Assembly (NCBI GenBank): GCA_964423615.1
Contig: CAYRFQ010000122.1
Location: forward strand, 1-19,945
Direction: 5' to 3'
Origin: CAYRFQ01 sp964423615
Lineage (GTDB): Bacteria; Planctomycetota; Planctomycetia; Gemmatales; Gemmataceae
DNA: 19,945 bases
Under the pieces are notes generated by a model. It was given only the letters and a program-made list of their open reading frames with translations, had not been told where the DNA came from and did no database searches. Position numbers and translations under genes: made by a program. Below are positions 8,343-16,950 of the stretch, piece after piece (positions within the stretch are counted from its first letter, which is position 1; each line of letters starts with the position of its first letter).

Positions 8343-8711
8343 ATGTCTACAGAAGCAACCGACCAATCATTCCGCATCGAAAGGCATGGAGACGTTGCGG
8401 TCGTTGTCCCTTCACCAAAGGTCGAGGAACTCCCCGACGCTCTCATGGAACAAGCGGCCAAAATGGTCATCAACACACTCAAAGAAGATCCGCCGGGTGG
8501 CATCATCGTGGACCTGAGCCAGATTAACTACTTTGGGTCAGTTTTCGTTTCTTTCTTGCTTCGCTGCTACAGCCGTGCAAAACAACAAGGCAGCGAAATC
8601 GTTCTCGCTGGAGCATCGGAACCGGCTCGCGAACTTCTCGGCGTGATGGGCCTAGAAACAATTTGGGCCGTCTACGACACCAGACAAGAAGCTCTCGACG
8701 CGTTAACTTAA
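8343..8711 (+). CDS. STAS-domain protein (anti-sigma factor antagonist-like)
   Basis: 122 residues from the ATG behind GGAGG; this length equals a single STAS domain. The fold signature is clear: beta-strand DVAVVVPSPKVEEL, central strand GGIIVDLSQINYFGSVFVSFLL (about residues 52-73), then the amphipathic helix SFLLRCYSRAKQQG, strand EIVLAGA and C-terminal helix. STAS antagonists such as SpoIIAA are phosphorylated on the first Ser of a DSSG motif. Here the aligned stretch reads FGSVF: Ser66 is kept, but the preceding Asp and following Ser-Gly are replaced, so partner-switching phosphorylation is possible but not assured. Cytosolic. No anti-sigma kinase or sigma factor lies beside it, so its partner must be elsewhere. 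Transcribed alone, with a hairpin directly at its stop codon. The domain call is secure; the regulatory role is inferred. Confidence 0.88.
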   Translation: MSTEATDQSFRIERHGDVAVVVPSPKVEELPDALMEQAAKMVINTLKEDPPGGIIVDLSQINYFGSVFVSFLLRCYSRAKQQGSEIVLAGASEPARELLGVMGLETIWAVYDTRQEALDALT

Positions 8712-8730
8712 GGGCTCAACCTCGAGCCCT
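8711..8730 (+). terminator. Hairpin at the end of the STAS gene
   Basis: A perfect 7-bp stem (AGGGCTC/GAGCCCT) with a 6-nt loop begins at the last base of the stop codon. The nearest U-run (ACTTTT) is over 10 nt downstream, so this is a weak intrinsic terminator or an mRNA 3'-end stabilizer. Confidence 0.42.
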
Positions 8731-9043
8731 GCTCGATTGTACTTTTACCGACTTTGGCCATTCGACCGCCTTCCTTGATCCAACCCGTGAAAGCACGAGA
8801 GATTCGTCGGGCGGTCGCTTTCTGCTGCCTTTCCTCTTCACCTACGTTTACATACTCATCTCTGTCTACAATCGTTTTCACCAACCTTTTGGTTGATTGT
8901 TGGAAGCATCGTGCGTTCAATTCCTGGCTATCAATCGTCGATTGTGGTAGGGTGATTGAAATTGCGTATGCCTTCGAATGCCTCATCAAGATTCCCGCCA
9001 AAATCAGTTCGCCGGACGGCGCTCCACACTCACGAGGAGATCC
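8731..9043. other. Intergenic leader of the WD40 gene
   Basis: About 310 bp with only small overlapping open frames on both strands, none with a ribosome site or recognizable product. It includes the GATTGTGGTAG motif (8940-8950), 93 bp before the start codon, and the AGGAG ribosome site (9035-9039). Confidence 0.45.
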
Positions 9044-10951
9044 ATGCTCAAGAATTACACGTCGCTCAAGGTTGTTGCCTTGTGGTTGTTGACAGCCACG
9101 AGCCTATTCGTCTCGGTTCCATCCGCCTTTGCACAGGTTAGCAAGAAAGTCTCCCTTCCCACGGCGGCACAGAAGAAACAAGCCTTGGCGCAATTGAAAG
9201 TGCGGTTTCGGTCGTATTATCAAGGGAAGGGAGCAACGCGGACTGCGTGGCAACGTCTTGCTGGGACGCTCTTGGCCGAGGCGGATCGACAACCCTTCGA
9301 TCCCGTTCAGACATATGTCCGGTTAAACGAAGCTCGTCGATTAGCCGTCGAAGCGGGCGACATCAGCTTGGCGCTGGTAGCAATCGACTCGATTGGCTCC
9401 AAATATACCATCGACAAGAACGCTACTCGAACGAAGACCTTTCTTGCGCTTGTCGACAGCCTAATGAACCCCGATAGTTTCCAAACGTTGTCTGAATTAT
9501 TACTCCAGGAAATTAGCGAAGCCCGCAATGAAGATGACTATGACCGTGCTGTTACTCTTGTAGACATTGCAACGAAGGCAGCTCGCAAGACAAAATCGTT
9601 ACCTCTTGCGTTGAAAATTCGCAACGTGAGAACAGATTTGGTCGCAGCCAAGAAACAGTACGCCAACATTACTCCATTCCTCGAGATACTCAAGAAAGAT
9701 CCCACCAATCCCACAGCCAACGCAAAGGTGGGCGATTACGTTTGTCTCCGAAAAGGCCGTTGGAAACGCGGGTTGTTCTTGCTCGCCCAGAGTGACGACT
9801 CGAACCTACGATCCCTGGCTCAACGAGACCTCGCTCGACCCGATGCCCACAAGGACCAAATCATGTTGGGCAACGAATGGTGGACTTTAGCGGACAAACG
9901 CGATGGACTCGTCAAGACGCGATTGAGACAACGGGCAACGTATTGGTATCAGGAAGCCCTCGAGAAAGCCGAGGGTGAATTACGAAAAACGCTCGAAAAA
10001 CGCATTGCGATGGTTCCCCCCATTCCTGGAGCTGTCCCGCCGTGGGATTACTTCGGCAAACCAGGACGCATTTGGCAGTCGGTGAATTCACGCACCGTCT
10101 ACAGCGTTGCGTTTTCTCCGGACGGAAAGTATGTAACGAGCGGCTGTTCCGGTGACGACGTCGTCTTTTGGGATGCGAAGACGGGCAAGGAAACCAAACG
10201 GTTTCGGGGTCACACAAGCACCATTCGCGCTGAGACATTCTCTCCGGACGGCCGGCACGTCTACTCTGCAAGTTCCGACAGCACGATCCGCAAATGGGAC
10301 GTCAAAACAGGTCGACAAGTCATGCAGTTGCCAAAACAGGGGCGGTTCGGAAGTTTTTATGGAGTCGACGTCAGTCCCGATGGGCGGCGGGTGTTGGGTG
10401 GGTGTTCGAACCGGACAGTTATGCTCTTCGACGCCCAAACAGGTAAAAAGCTCAAAACTCTCTCCGGCCATCGAGGCACTGTTTACGCTGTGAAATTTTT
10501 CGACAAAGGACGCAAAGCTGTCTCGGGCTCATCCGGAAATCGTTTGATCATCTGGGATCTGACAACGGGCCGACAGATTCGGACAATTTCGGCCAGAAGT
10601 TCCGTGCGAAGCATCGCTGTGACTCCAGATAACCGGTACGTCATCGCATCCGAGTATTCAACTACTGTTCGAATGTGGGATATCCGCACTGGACAAATGG
10701 TTCGCCAATTCGCAGGCAACATCGGGAGTGTTTACTCCGTGGCCATCGCTCCCGACGGAAAGCGTTTGGCAACAGCCGCTTCCGGTGGCAGGATCGGTTA
10801 TTGGGATTTACGAACTGGTCGGCTACTTCAGACATTCCAAGGGCATACAGGGACGATTTATCATATCGCCTTCTCCCCTGGGGGTGGGCGCTTGGTCTCA
10901 GGCTCCACCGGTCGCCAAGTATGCGTTTGGGGGCTACCAAGAAATCCGTAA
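9044..10951 (+). CDS. Secreted WD40 beta-propeller protein with planctomycete-type helical N-domain
   Basis: 635 residues from the ATG at 9044 (AGGAG at 9035-9039). An in-frame ATG 66 bp upstream would place 22 residues before the signal peptide and is rejected. Residues 1-30 are a Sec signal peptide ending SAFA|Q. Residues about 50-330 are helical and contain the string KVGDYVCLRKGRWKRGLFLLA followed by LGNEWWTLADK and RATYWYQEALEKAEG, a pattern I associate with many exported planctomycete proteins. Residues about 340-633 form seven WD40 repeats, each closing in WD or a variant (FWD, KWD, LFD, IWD, MWD, YWD, VWG), with GH dipeptides in several blades: a full propeller. No enzyme motif is seen, so a protein-interaction scaffold outside the cytoplasm is inferred. 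It has its own terminator downstream. Confidence 0.92.
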   Translation: MLKNYTSLKVVALWLLTATSLFVSVPSAFAQVSKKVSLPTAAQKKQALAQLKVRFRSYYQGKGATRTAWQRLAGTLLAEADRQPFDPVQTYVRLNEARRLAVEAGDISLALVAIDSIGSKYTIDKNATRTKTFLALVDSLMNPDSFQTLSELLLQEISEARNEDDYDRAVTLVDIATKAARKTKSLPLALKIRNVRTDLVAAKKQYANITPFLEILKKDPTNPTANAKVGDYVCLRKGRWKRGLFLLAQSDDSNLRSLAQRDLARPDAHKDQIMLGNEWWTLADKRDGLVKTRLRQRATYWYQEALEKAEGELRKTLEKRIAMVPPIPGAVPPWDYFGKPGRIWQSVNSRTVYSVAFSPDGKYVTSGCSGDDVVFWDAKTGKETKRFRGHTSTIRAETFSPDGRHVYSASSDSTIRKWDVKTGRQVMQLPKQGRFGSFYGVDVSPDGRRVLGGCSNRTVMLFDAQTGKKLKTLSGHRGTVYAVKFFDKGRKAVSGSSGNRLIIWDLTTGRQIRTISARSSVRSIAVTPDNRYVIASEYSTTVRMWDIRTGQMVRQFAGNIGSVYSVAIAPDGKRLATAASGGRIGYWDLRTGRLLQTFQGHTGTIYHIAFSPGGGRLVSGSTGRQVCVWGLPRNP

Positions 10952-11294
10952 CCGACAAATTGTAGCGATTGATACGTCCCGGATTGTAACGAAAAGTGGC
11001 GGCGTTGGCACATTAGTAACCACGCTCGGCAACGCCTTCGATGGTCAGACCCCAACAACGATCCACGAATGCTTGTCGGTTTTGGTTGTCTTGTAGGGTG
11101 TGGCATCGCCGCAAGTTCGATGTCACACCTGTTCCTTTTTACAAGATGCGCCTACACTCGGCTGTGTGTATACTTGTCACACCTCCACAAAATCGGGACC
11201 GAAGCTCATTGCTACAAACATTCCCAAAACGCACTCGAACAAGGGACGTCTACGACACAGATGACCTCGTTGACGCTGGGAAATCGTTTGTAGT
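10952..11294. other. Intergenic region between the convergent WD40 and asd genes
   Basis: 343 bp. Apart from the terminator at 11097-11140 I see no gene. Short open frames on both strands have no ribosome site or domain signature. No clear terminator for the leftward asd transcript was found. Confidence 0.55.
11097..11140 (+). terminator. Intrinsic terminator of the WD40 gene
   Basis: A 12-bp stem (GGTGTGGCATCG at 11097-11108 with CGATGTCACACC at 11118-11129, one G-U pair) and a 9-nt loop are followed by TGTTCCTTTTT. It lies 145 bp past the stop codon. On the other strand no U-run follows, so it acts only rightward. Confidence 0.75.
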
Positions 11295-12317
11295 TTATGA
11301 CCTCAACTGCCCACGATCGATCAACACTTCCGCGATCTGAATCGCGTTGGTGGCGGCACCTTTTCGAAGATTGTCCGAAACCACCCACAGGTTGAGTCCA
11401 TGAGGGACCGTTGGATCCTTCCGAATTCTCCCGACGAATACTTCGTCGCGGTCTTCGCAATCGAGTGCGAGAGGGACCTTGGCGTTGGCGACGTCGTCGA
11501 TGACCACGACTCCTTGAGCTTTCTCAAGAGCCTCGCGGGCTTGCTCGACTGAAATTGGATTCTCGAATTCGATATTGACCGCCTCGGAGTGTCCTGTCCG
11601 AACTGGAATACGGACGGTCGTTGGCGAAACTTGGATCGAGGGGTCGCCCATGATCTTCTGGGTTTCGCGAATCATCTTCCACTCTTCGTCGAGATAACCA
11701 TCTTCCGCCAGCCTCCAATCATGAGGCAATGCGTTGCCAGCGAGTTGGGCGATGTGTTGAGTGACTGGAGGAATCGTCTCGCCTTTTCCGATCGCCGCGA
11801 TTTGGTTGTCCAATTCCTCGATGGCTTTTCCACCTTTGCCCGAAGACGCTTGATAGGTGGAGACGACCACTCGCTTGATCTTGGCAATGTCGTGTAAAGG
11901 CTTCAACGCGACGACCATTTGGATGGTTGAGCAATTCGGGTTGGCGACGATGCCTTTCGGGATGTTGGCGAGAGCCTCTGCATTCACTTCTGGAACAACA
12001 AGGGGAACTTCGGGGTCCATCCGCCACGCGCTGGAGTTATCCACCACAATCGCACCGGCCTTGGCCGCTATCGGACTGAACTCCTTACTCACGCCAGACG
12101 GAGTGCTCGAAAGCACAATTTGGACGCCTTCGTACGCTTCTGGTCGGATGGCTTCGATCGTGTGAGGTTTGCCCTTGAAGACGATCTGTTTACCAGCGCT
12201 ACGTTCGGAGGCAAGAAATTTGATTGTTGAGTAGGGAAAATCACGCTCGGCCAACACATGTCGCATGACTTCACCAACTGCACCGGTCGCACCAACTACG
12301 GCAACGCTTGGCACCAC
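11295..12317 (-). CDS. asd: Aspartate-semialdehyde dehydrogenase
   Basis: 340 residues, the usual family length. Converts L-aspartyl-4-phosphate to aspartate-4-semialdehyde with NADPH in the cytosol, the branch point to lysine/diaminopimelate, threonine and methionine. Visible motifs: N-terminal Rossmann GATGAVG (residues 9-15), SSTPSG (70-75), the catalytic Cys129 in NPNCSTIQM, SSGKGG (158-163), and the acid/base His243 in RIPVRTGHSEAVNIEFE. The start is placed at GTG 12317-12315 because GGAGGG stands 8 nt before it and the Rossmann strand begins directly after. The frame stays open 37 codons further upstream to an ATG at 12428, but that extension would cover the ribosome site and the ribD start and does not look like protein. 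A second GTG follows immediately, so the start could be one codon later. Divergent from ribD. Confidence 0.96.
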   Translation of the reverse strand: MVPSVAVVGATGAVGEVMRHVLAERDFPYSTIKFLASERSAGKQIVFKGKPHTIEAIRPEAYEGVQIVLSSTPSGVSKEFSPIAAKAGAIVVDNSSAWRMDPEVPLVVPEVNAEALANIPKGIVANPNCSTIQMVVALKPLHDIAKIKRVVVSTYQASSGKGGKAIEELDNQIAAIGKGETIPPVTQHIAQLAGNALPHDWRLAEDGYLDEEWKMIRETQKIMGDPSIQVSPTTVRIPVRTGHSEAVNIEFENPISVEQAREALEKAQGVVVIDDVANAKVPLALDCEDRDEVFVGRIRKDPTVPHGLNLWVVSDNLRKGAATNAIQIAEVLIDRGQLRS

Positions 12318-12409
12318 TGTACGAACCCTCCAGAATAGTAGCTGGGAAAAATCGTAACGATTACAATAGTGAATGTAACAACCTGTCTGCGACCGACAAG
12401 AGAACTTCG
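12318..12409. promoter_or_regulatory. Shared asd/ribD divergent control region
   Basis: This 92-bp spacer must carry both promoters. A perfect hyphenated palindrome AATCGT-A-ACGATT (12350-12362) abuts a -10-like TACAAT (12362-12367) facing ribD. On the other strand, TACTAT lies before asd, followed by its ribosome site GGAGGG (12326-12331). No good -35 hexamers are seen. No FMN riboswitch fits in the space. Confidence 0.45.
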
Positions 12410-13549
12410 ATGGGAAATGACTGGACATACATGCAAAGGGCTTTGGAGCTGGCAGAGCTTGGTCGAGGGGGGGCCGAACCGAATCCGTTGGTTGGTGCCG
12501 TGATCGTCAACAACGACAAGGTCGTCGGCGAAGGTCATCACGAAAGGTACGGCGGACCGCATGCCGAAGTCAATGCTTTGGCGATGGCCGGAGAGGCCGC
12601 TCGCGGTGGGACGTTGTTCGTGACGCTCGAGCCTTGTTGTCACCACGGCAAGACGCCTCCTTGCACCACTGCTGTAACCCGAGCCGGGATTCGACGCGTC
12701 GTTGCCGCGATGGGCGATCCTTTTCCAAAGGTCGCGGGCAACGGAGCGAGGTTATTGCGGGAAGCGGGAATTCCGATCGAGTTTGGCTTGGGAGAGGCCG
12801 AATCGCGAAAACTCAATGCCCCTTACCTGAAACTCCTCGCGACAGCTCGCCCCTACGTCCACGCCAAGTGGGCGATGACTCTCGACGGAAAAATCGCCAC
12901 TCGAACGGGTCATTCGCAATGGATCAGCAACGAGACGTCACGCCGACGCGTCCATGCACTGAGGGCAAGGGTCGATGGAATTCTCGTTGGCATCGGAACA
13001 GCTCTTGCCGACGACCCGATGCTCAACGCTCGGCTTCCCGAATCCCAAATGCCTCCACGGATCGCCACGCGGATCGTTCTCGATAGCCGGTGTCGACTTC
13101 CGACCACAAGCCGGCTTGTACAAACGGCTTCAGAGTACCCGACGTTGGTTGTCGTGGACAAACCCAACGACCCTTCGCATGTGGATGCCCTCCGCGACCA
13201 TCTCTGCGAAGTCGTGTTCCTTTCGAAAGAATCACCAAAACTAACTGGTCATGAGGAACAACTCGGCAGAGGCGGGATTGAGGGCCTTCTCGACCTTCTA
13301 GGTCGCCGGCGAATGACGAACCTCCTCGTTGAGGGCGGGGCCGACGTTTTGGGGCGATTCGTGGACGCCGACGCCATCGATGAATTTCACGTTTTCGTCG
13401 CTCCTTTGGTGGCGGGAGGAGACGGCAAATCACCTGTAGGCGGGCTGGGCGTGGAGAAGATGTCCGAGGCACTTCGGATGGAGACTTGGAACTTTCACGA
13501 CACTGATGGAGATGTGTATTGTCATGGAAGGAGGAAGGCGGAAGGATGA
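12410..13549 (+). CDS. ribD: Bifunctional riboflavin biosynthesis deaminase/reductase RibD
   Basis: 379 residues, typical of full-length RibD. Deaminates 2,5-diamino-6-ribosylamino-pyrimidinone 5'-phosphate, then reduces the ribosyl side chain with NADPH; both steps are in riboflavin synthesis. The N-terminal deaminase (about 1-145) has PNPLVGAVIV, the zinc/catalytic motif H51-A-E53 and PCCHHGKTPPC with zinc ligands C76 and C85. The C-terminal reductase (about 146-370) has RPYVHAKWAMTLDGKIA, the SQWIS segment, DGILVGIGTALADDP and LLVEGGADVLGRF. The start is ATG 12410 (MGNDWTYMQRALELA, matching family N-termini); the ribosome site is weak (AGAGAA). A longer frame upstream is rejected. No other rib genes are adjacent. 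Its 3' end lies inside a hairpin shared with the convergent kinase gene. Confidence 0.96.
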   Translation: MGNDWTYMQRALELAELGRGGAEPNPLVGAVIVNNDKVVGEGHHERYGGPHAEVNALAMAGEAARGGTLFVTLEPCCHHGKTPPCTTAVTRAGIRRVVAAMGDPFPKVAGNGARLLREAGIPIEFGLGEAESRKLNAPYLKLLATARPYVHAKWAMTLDGKIATRTGHSQWISNETSRRRVHALRARVDGILVGIGTALADDPMLNARLPESQMPPRIATRIVLDSRCRLPTTSRLVQTASEYPTLVVVDKPNDPSHVDALRDHLCEVVFLSKESPKLTGHEEQLGRGGIEGLLDLLGRRRMTNLLVEGGADVLGRFVDADAIDEFHVFVAPLVAGGDGKSPVGGLGVEKMSEALRMETWNFHDTDGDVYCHGRRKAEG

Positions 13550-13572
13550 ACAAATACTTCCTTCTGCCTTCC
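13533..13572. terminator. Hairpin between convergent ribD and kinase genes
   Basis: A 14-bp stem (GGAAGGCGGAAGGA at 13533-13546 with TCCTTCTGCCTTCC at 13559-13572, one G-U wobble) and a 12-nt loop. The left arm encodes the last ribD codons and the stop codon lies in the loop. No U-tract follows on either strand, so a bidirectional terminator or collision barrier is plausible but unproven. The purine-rich sequence also resembles simple-repeat DNA. Confidence 0.45.
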
Positions 13573-13593
13573 GCGCTCTTCATGGGACTCTTG

Positions 13594-16500
13594 TTACTTC
13601 GCCTTGAACTTCGTTAGAAGTTCCTGGACGCGTTTGTTTTGTTGAATGGCGTGTAGGTCGGGATCCGTTTTGGCCTTGTTTATCCCGTAGCCCTTGGCAA
13701 AGGCGGCTTCGAGGAACTTCACCGCCTCTGTTTCTACCTGGGCCTTCCGATTGACATCCGTTTTGGAAATGCGAGGTAGAGCGAGCGACGCCACACAAGC
13801 GCCGGCATAATACGTACCACCTCGGAAGGGCTCCATATCCAGACAACGGTTGATTTCAGCCTTGGCCAACTCCAGCTTCCCGATCCGAGCCAACAAGACA
13901 GCACGATATCGCCTTGCTTCCTCGAATTGAGGTCGGAGCCAAAGGATATTATTGAATACCCCGATCGCCTTGTTGTTCTCCTCCTTCTGGGCATGGAGCA
14001 TCGCTTGCCCGAACAACGCCTCGGTCTGGTTACGATTGTCTTTCAGAACAGAAGTGAACAGCCTCTTCGCTTTCTCCGGTGATCGTTCGGAGACGGCGAA
14101 TCCAATGGAGAGGAGGACGCGGTGGCGACGGGTTTTCTCCAACGAGGCCGCGTGTTCCGTTGCTAAAGCAAAGTGCAAGTCAGCCTTTTTGGGACAATCG
14201 ATTTTTTCGTAGGCGGTTCCGAGCGAGGCTTGCAACTCGGCGTCCTGCAAGGCTTCCCGACTTCCTCGCATCTCGACCACCTTTTCGAAGTCTTGCACCG
14301 CTTTGCTGTACTGCTGCAGTTCTAAGTACACTGTTCCCCGATTCATCGAAGCCGTCGCAAAGTCGGGATCGAGGGCCAGAGCTTTGGTGTATTCGGCGAC
14401 AGCTTGTTGACTGTGGCCCGAACGGTCCAGGGAATATCCCAAGTTGAAGTACCCCCAAGCAAACTTCGGCCAGAGCCCGATGCACCCACCAAAATCGGCG
14501 ATCGCCAGAGGGTGTTGCTTCAGTTCGAGATGACAGATTCCGCGTTGCATCCGGGCCCAGTAGTTGGTGGGACTCAGCTCCAGAGCCTTGTCCAAGAGGA
14601 CCACAGCCTCGGTATATCGTCCTTGCTGAGTTTCCGTCGTCGCCAACAAGTAGTAATCTCGTGCCGTTTTCGGCGGAAGGGCTTGACCTTGCCGACGGGC
14701 CTTCTCGGCTTCTGCCTTTTTGCCCGCAAGGAGAAAGAATCTTTCTCGAGCTTTCCAAAGCACCTGCGAGGGAGGGACTCCTGGGATCGTTTCGGCTCGC
14801 TTAATGAGGTCCAATGCCTGCCGAATCGCTTCGTGGTCCGGTTGTTTTCCTTTCCCAGCAACTTGGATCTTGGCGAACGCCAATAATATCATCAATTCTT
14901 GTATGTCCTGAGCAACCGTTATCTGTTGGTCCTTAGACAGCTGCTTCCACTCTTCCGTTTCTTGCCAGGCTTCGTTATCGATTACCTGATAGTGTCCCAG
15001 GGCTTTCTCGCAGACTCGGATCCCTTCGTCGACGTGATCCTGCATTTCACCGAACGTGTGCAGCAAGCAAAGCGAACGTTTGGTGTCTTCGTCAAAGTTC
15101 CGCAACCGATCACGTGATTGGGTCAGGATCAATTCGTTCTGGATTTGCACAAGGTTTCGGTGAGTCGTTTTCCACAGCGCCACGAATCCAGTTGTGATGG
15201 CGATGACGAGCAACACCATGCCAACGATCGTGGTGAAACGGGGATGGCGACGTACCCATTTCTGGACTTGTTCGACGATACTCAGCTCTGGAGCGAAACG
15301 CAGTGGCCGGTCTTCCAACAACCGCTCGCAGTCTTCGGCAAGTTCAGCTGCGTGTTGGTAACGCTGCGTGGGGTCCGGACTCAGACACTGGCGTACGATA
15401 CTTTCGACTCCCCATAACGCGTCGGGGCGATGTTCGCGGACTTCCGGTGTGGTCTCGTAGCGAGTGTGCGCGATGGCTTGCAGGACACTCCCGCCGGAGT
15501 TGTGATGTTTTGTGTCGACTTCCGCAAATGGGTGTTTTCCGACGAGCATCTCATAAAACACCAACCCAAGCGAATAGATATCGGATCGGTGGCCAATCTT
15601 GTTGGCCAGTTCCGAATCTTGCAACGCGAGGGCTTGAAGGTGTTCCGGGGACATGTACGCGATCGTCCCACTCAAATCCGAGCCTTCACCCCGACGAGGA
15701 CGTTTTTCGAGCTTCTGAGAGATGTTGAAGTCGAGCAGCATCGGCTCACCGTCGGCGGCAATCAAGATGTTCGAAGGCTTGATATCACGGTGCATGATGC
15801 CGCGATCGTGGGCGTGTTGGAGTCCGCGGGCGAGACGACTGATGAGCCAGACGATGGACCGGACGTACGTCTCTGATTCCCAAGGTATGGACGCTTCTCG
15901 AGTCATCCTCGATGGCTTCCCAGTTCCGTTGGCCTGCGAAAGGTCACCTTCCCGAGTGGATTTTTCAATTACTTCGGCTGGACCTTGATGGGCCGTATCC
16001 GTCAGCTCCTCTTTCCCGAGAAGTCCGTCGTCGGGTTGCCCGGAATCACCTTCGTCGGCGCCCACGATGGTCATCCGAATGGGCAGTGGGCCGCTGACTT
16101 TCCGCAGCGCGTCGGCCAAATCTTTTCCGATGGGTTGGCTAGGCTGGTTGGTCCAAAACTCCTTGAGGACTGCCGAGGCACTCGCTCCACCAACGTAAGG
16201 CATACACAATGCTCGTAATCCCGCCCCTCGATCTTCGTGAAGTGAGTAAATCGGAACGATGTTGGTGTGCTGAAGTTGGGCCAGCGTTTGGGCTTCTTCT
16301 CCGGTGGCTTGGGAGATCTTCAAGACGACTTGTCGTTCGGCCAGATCGGCTTGTTCGGCCAAAAACACGCGGGCAAAGGAGCCTTCTCCCAAAGCCTGGC
16401 GAATTCGAAAACCGAAGATGCAATCACCAATGTCGGGCATGCTCTCGGCCGAAGGTTGCCAATAGCTGGAAGGCGATGAGAAGTCGCTACCTTCGTGAGA

Positions 16501-16950
16501 CTCGCTTTTCCTGATGGCCCTACGGCTCGAGGGCTTCGGTGCCCACGTTGCCTGTCGGGCCAATTCGTCTCCGGGGACCTCGGAAGCTTGCGGCGTTTCG
16601 GCCTCGACCTCCGGAGTCTCATTGGCCACGTCCTCTTCCGAAGGTTCGGGCTCCGCTTGTGCAGATTTGGCGCTGAGACGTCTTTGGGTCGGTAAATTGT
16701 GATGGGGTATGATCGGAATCCGCCGAGTTGACTCTTCCGGTGGCTGGTTGTTGGAGCGTTGTGCTGGCTCTCGGTCGGAGGTCCCCTTGTTCTCCGCCTC
16801 CAGCGTTTCGCTTCTTTTTTGGGGTCCCAAAACCCTTTCCTGGGTTTCTGGGTGATGTTCCTCGTCGGTTGGGAATTGCTGTAGGCAAACCTCCACATCG
16901 ACGGATGTAGCTTTTTCCAGCGAATCGACTGGAGTATCCAACCGCTTCAT
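13594..16950 (-). CDS. Transmembrane Ser/Thr protein kinase with TPR array
   Basis: 1,118 residues; ATG at 16950 behind AAGGAGAGG (SD spacing about 4-7 nt). Residues 1-170 are an acidic, Pro/Glu/Ser-rich, probably disordered extension. Kinase domain about 176-545: glycine loop GEGSFARVF (188-196), VVLK with Lys211, HRDIKPSN (387-394, catalytic Asp389), DFN at 407-409 instead of DFG, and SPE (434-436) for APE. About 90 low-complexity residues (262-355) are inserted between the hinge (MPYVGG) and the helix before HRD. One membrane helix lies at about 572-593, so the kinase faces the cytosol and the C-terminal half should be periplasmic. Residues about 760-1095 hold multiple TPRs (for example WARMQRGICHLELKQHPLAIADF). 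It probably phosphorylates cytosolic proteins in response to TPR-bound ligands; substrates unknown. DFN in place of DFG is, from recollection, common in planctomycete kinases. Confidence 0.93.
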   Translation of the reverse strand: MKRLDTPVDSLEKATSVDVEVCLQQFPTDEEHHPETQERVLGPQKRSETLEAENKGTSDREPAQRSNNQPPEESTRRIPIIPHHNLPTQRRLSAKSAQAEPEPSEEDVANETPEVEAETPQASEVPGDELARQATWAPKPSSRRAIRKSESHEGSDFSSPSSYWQPSAESMPDIGDCIFGFRIRQALGEGSFARVFLAEQADLAERQVVLKISQATGEEAQTLAQLQHTNIVPIYSLHEDRGAGLRALCMPYVGGASASAVLKEFWTNQPSQPIGKDLADALRKVSGPLPIRMTIVGADEGDSGQPDDGLLGKEELTDTAHQGPAEVIEKSTREGDLSQANGTGKPSRMTREASIPWESETYVRSIVWLISRLARGLQHAHDRGIMHRDIKPSNILIAADGEPMLLDFNISQKLEKRPRRGEGSDLSGTIAYMSPEHLQALALQDSELANKIGHRSDIYSLGLVFYEMLVGKHPFAEVDTKHHNSGGSVLQAIAHTRYETTPEVREHRPDALWGVESIVRQCLSPDPTQRYQHAAELAEDCERLLEDRPLRFAPELSIVEQVQKWVRRHPRFTTIVGMVLLVIAITTGFVALWKTTHRNLVQIQNELILTQSRDRLRNFDEDTKRSLCLLHTFGEMQDHVDEGIRVCEKALGHYQVIDNEAWQETEEWKQLSKDQQITVAQDIQELMILLAFAKIQVAGKGKQPDHEAIRQALDLIKRAETIPGVPPSQVLWKARERFFLLAGKKAEAEKARRQGQALPPKTARDYYLLATTETQQGRYTEAVVLLDKALELSPTNYWARMQRGICHLELKQHPLAIADFGGCIGLWPKFAWGYFNLGYSLDRSGHSQQAVAEYTKALALDPDFATASMNRGTVYLELQQYSKAVQDFEKVVEMRGSREALQDAELQASLGTAYEKIDCPKKADLHFALATEHAASLEKTRRHRVLLSIGFAVSERSPEKAKRLFTSVLKDNRNQTEALFGQAMLHAQKEENNKAIGVFNNILWLRPQFEEARRYRAVLLARIGKLELAKAEINRCLDMEPFRGGTYYAGACVASLALPRISKTDVNRKAQVETEAVKFLEAAFAKGYGINKAKTDPDLHAIQQNKRVQELLTKFKAK

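Noticed and set aside
8978..9043. Upstream ATG for the WD40 protein
   Set aside because: It would bury the signal peptide behind 22 polar residues; the ATG at 9044 has AGGAG and starts the signal peptide.
12308..12428. Overlapping N-terminal extensions of asd and ribD
   Set aside because: Both frames are open through the spacer, but the extended residues match neither family and would overlap each other's start regions.
14180..14758. 192-residue frame inside the kinase gene, and similar shadows
   Set aside because: It lies within the kinase's TPR-coding DNA in another frame; the in-frame TPR motifs are unambiguous.
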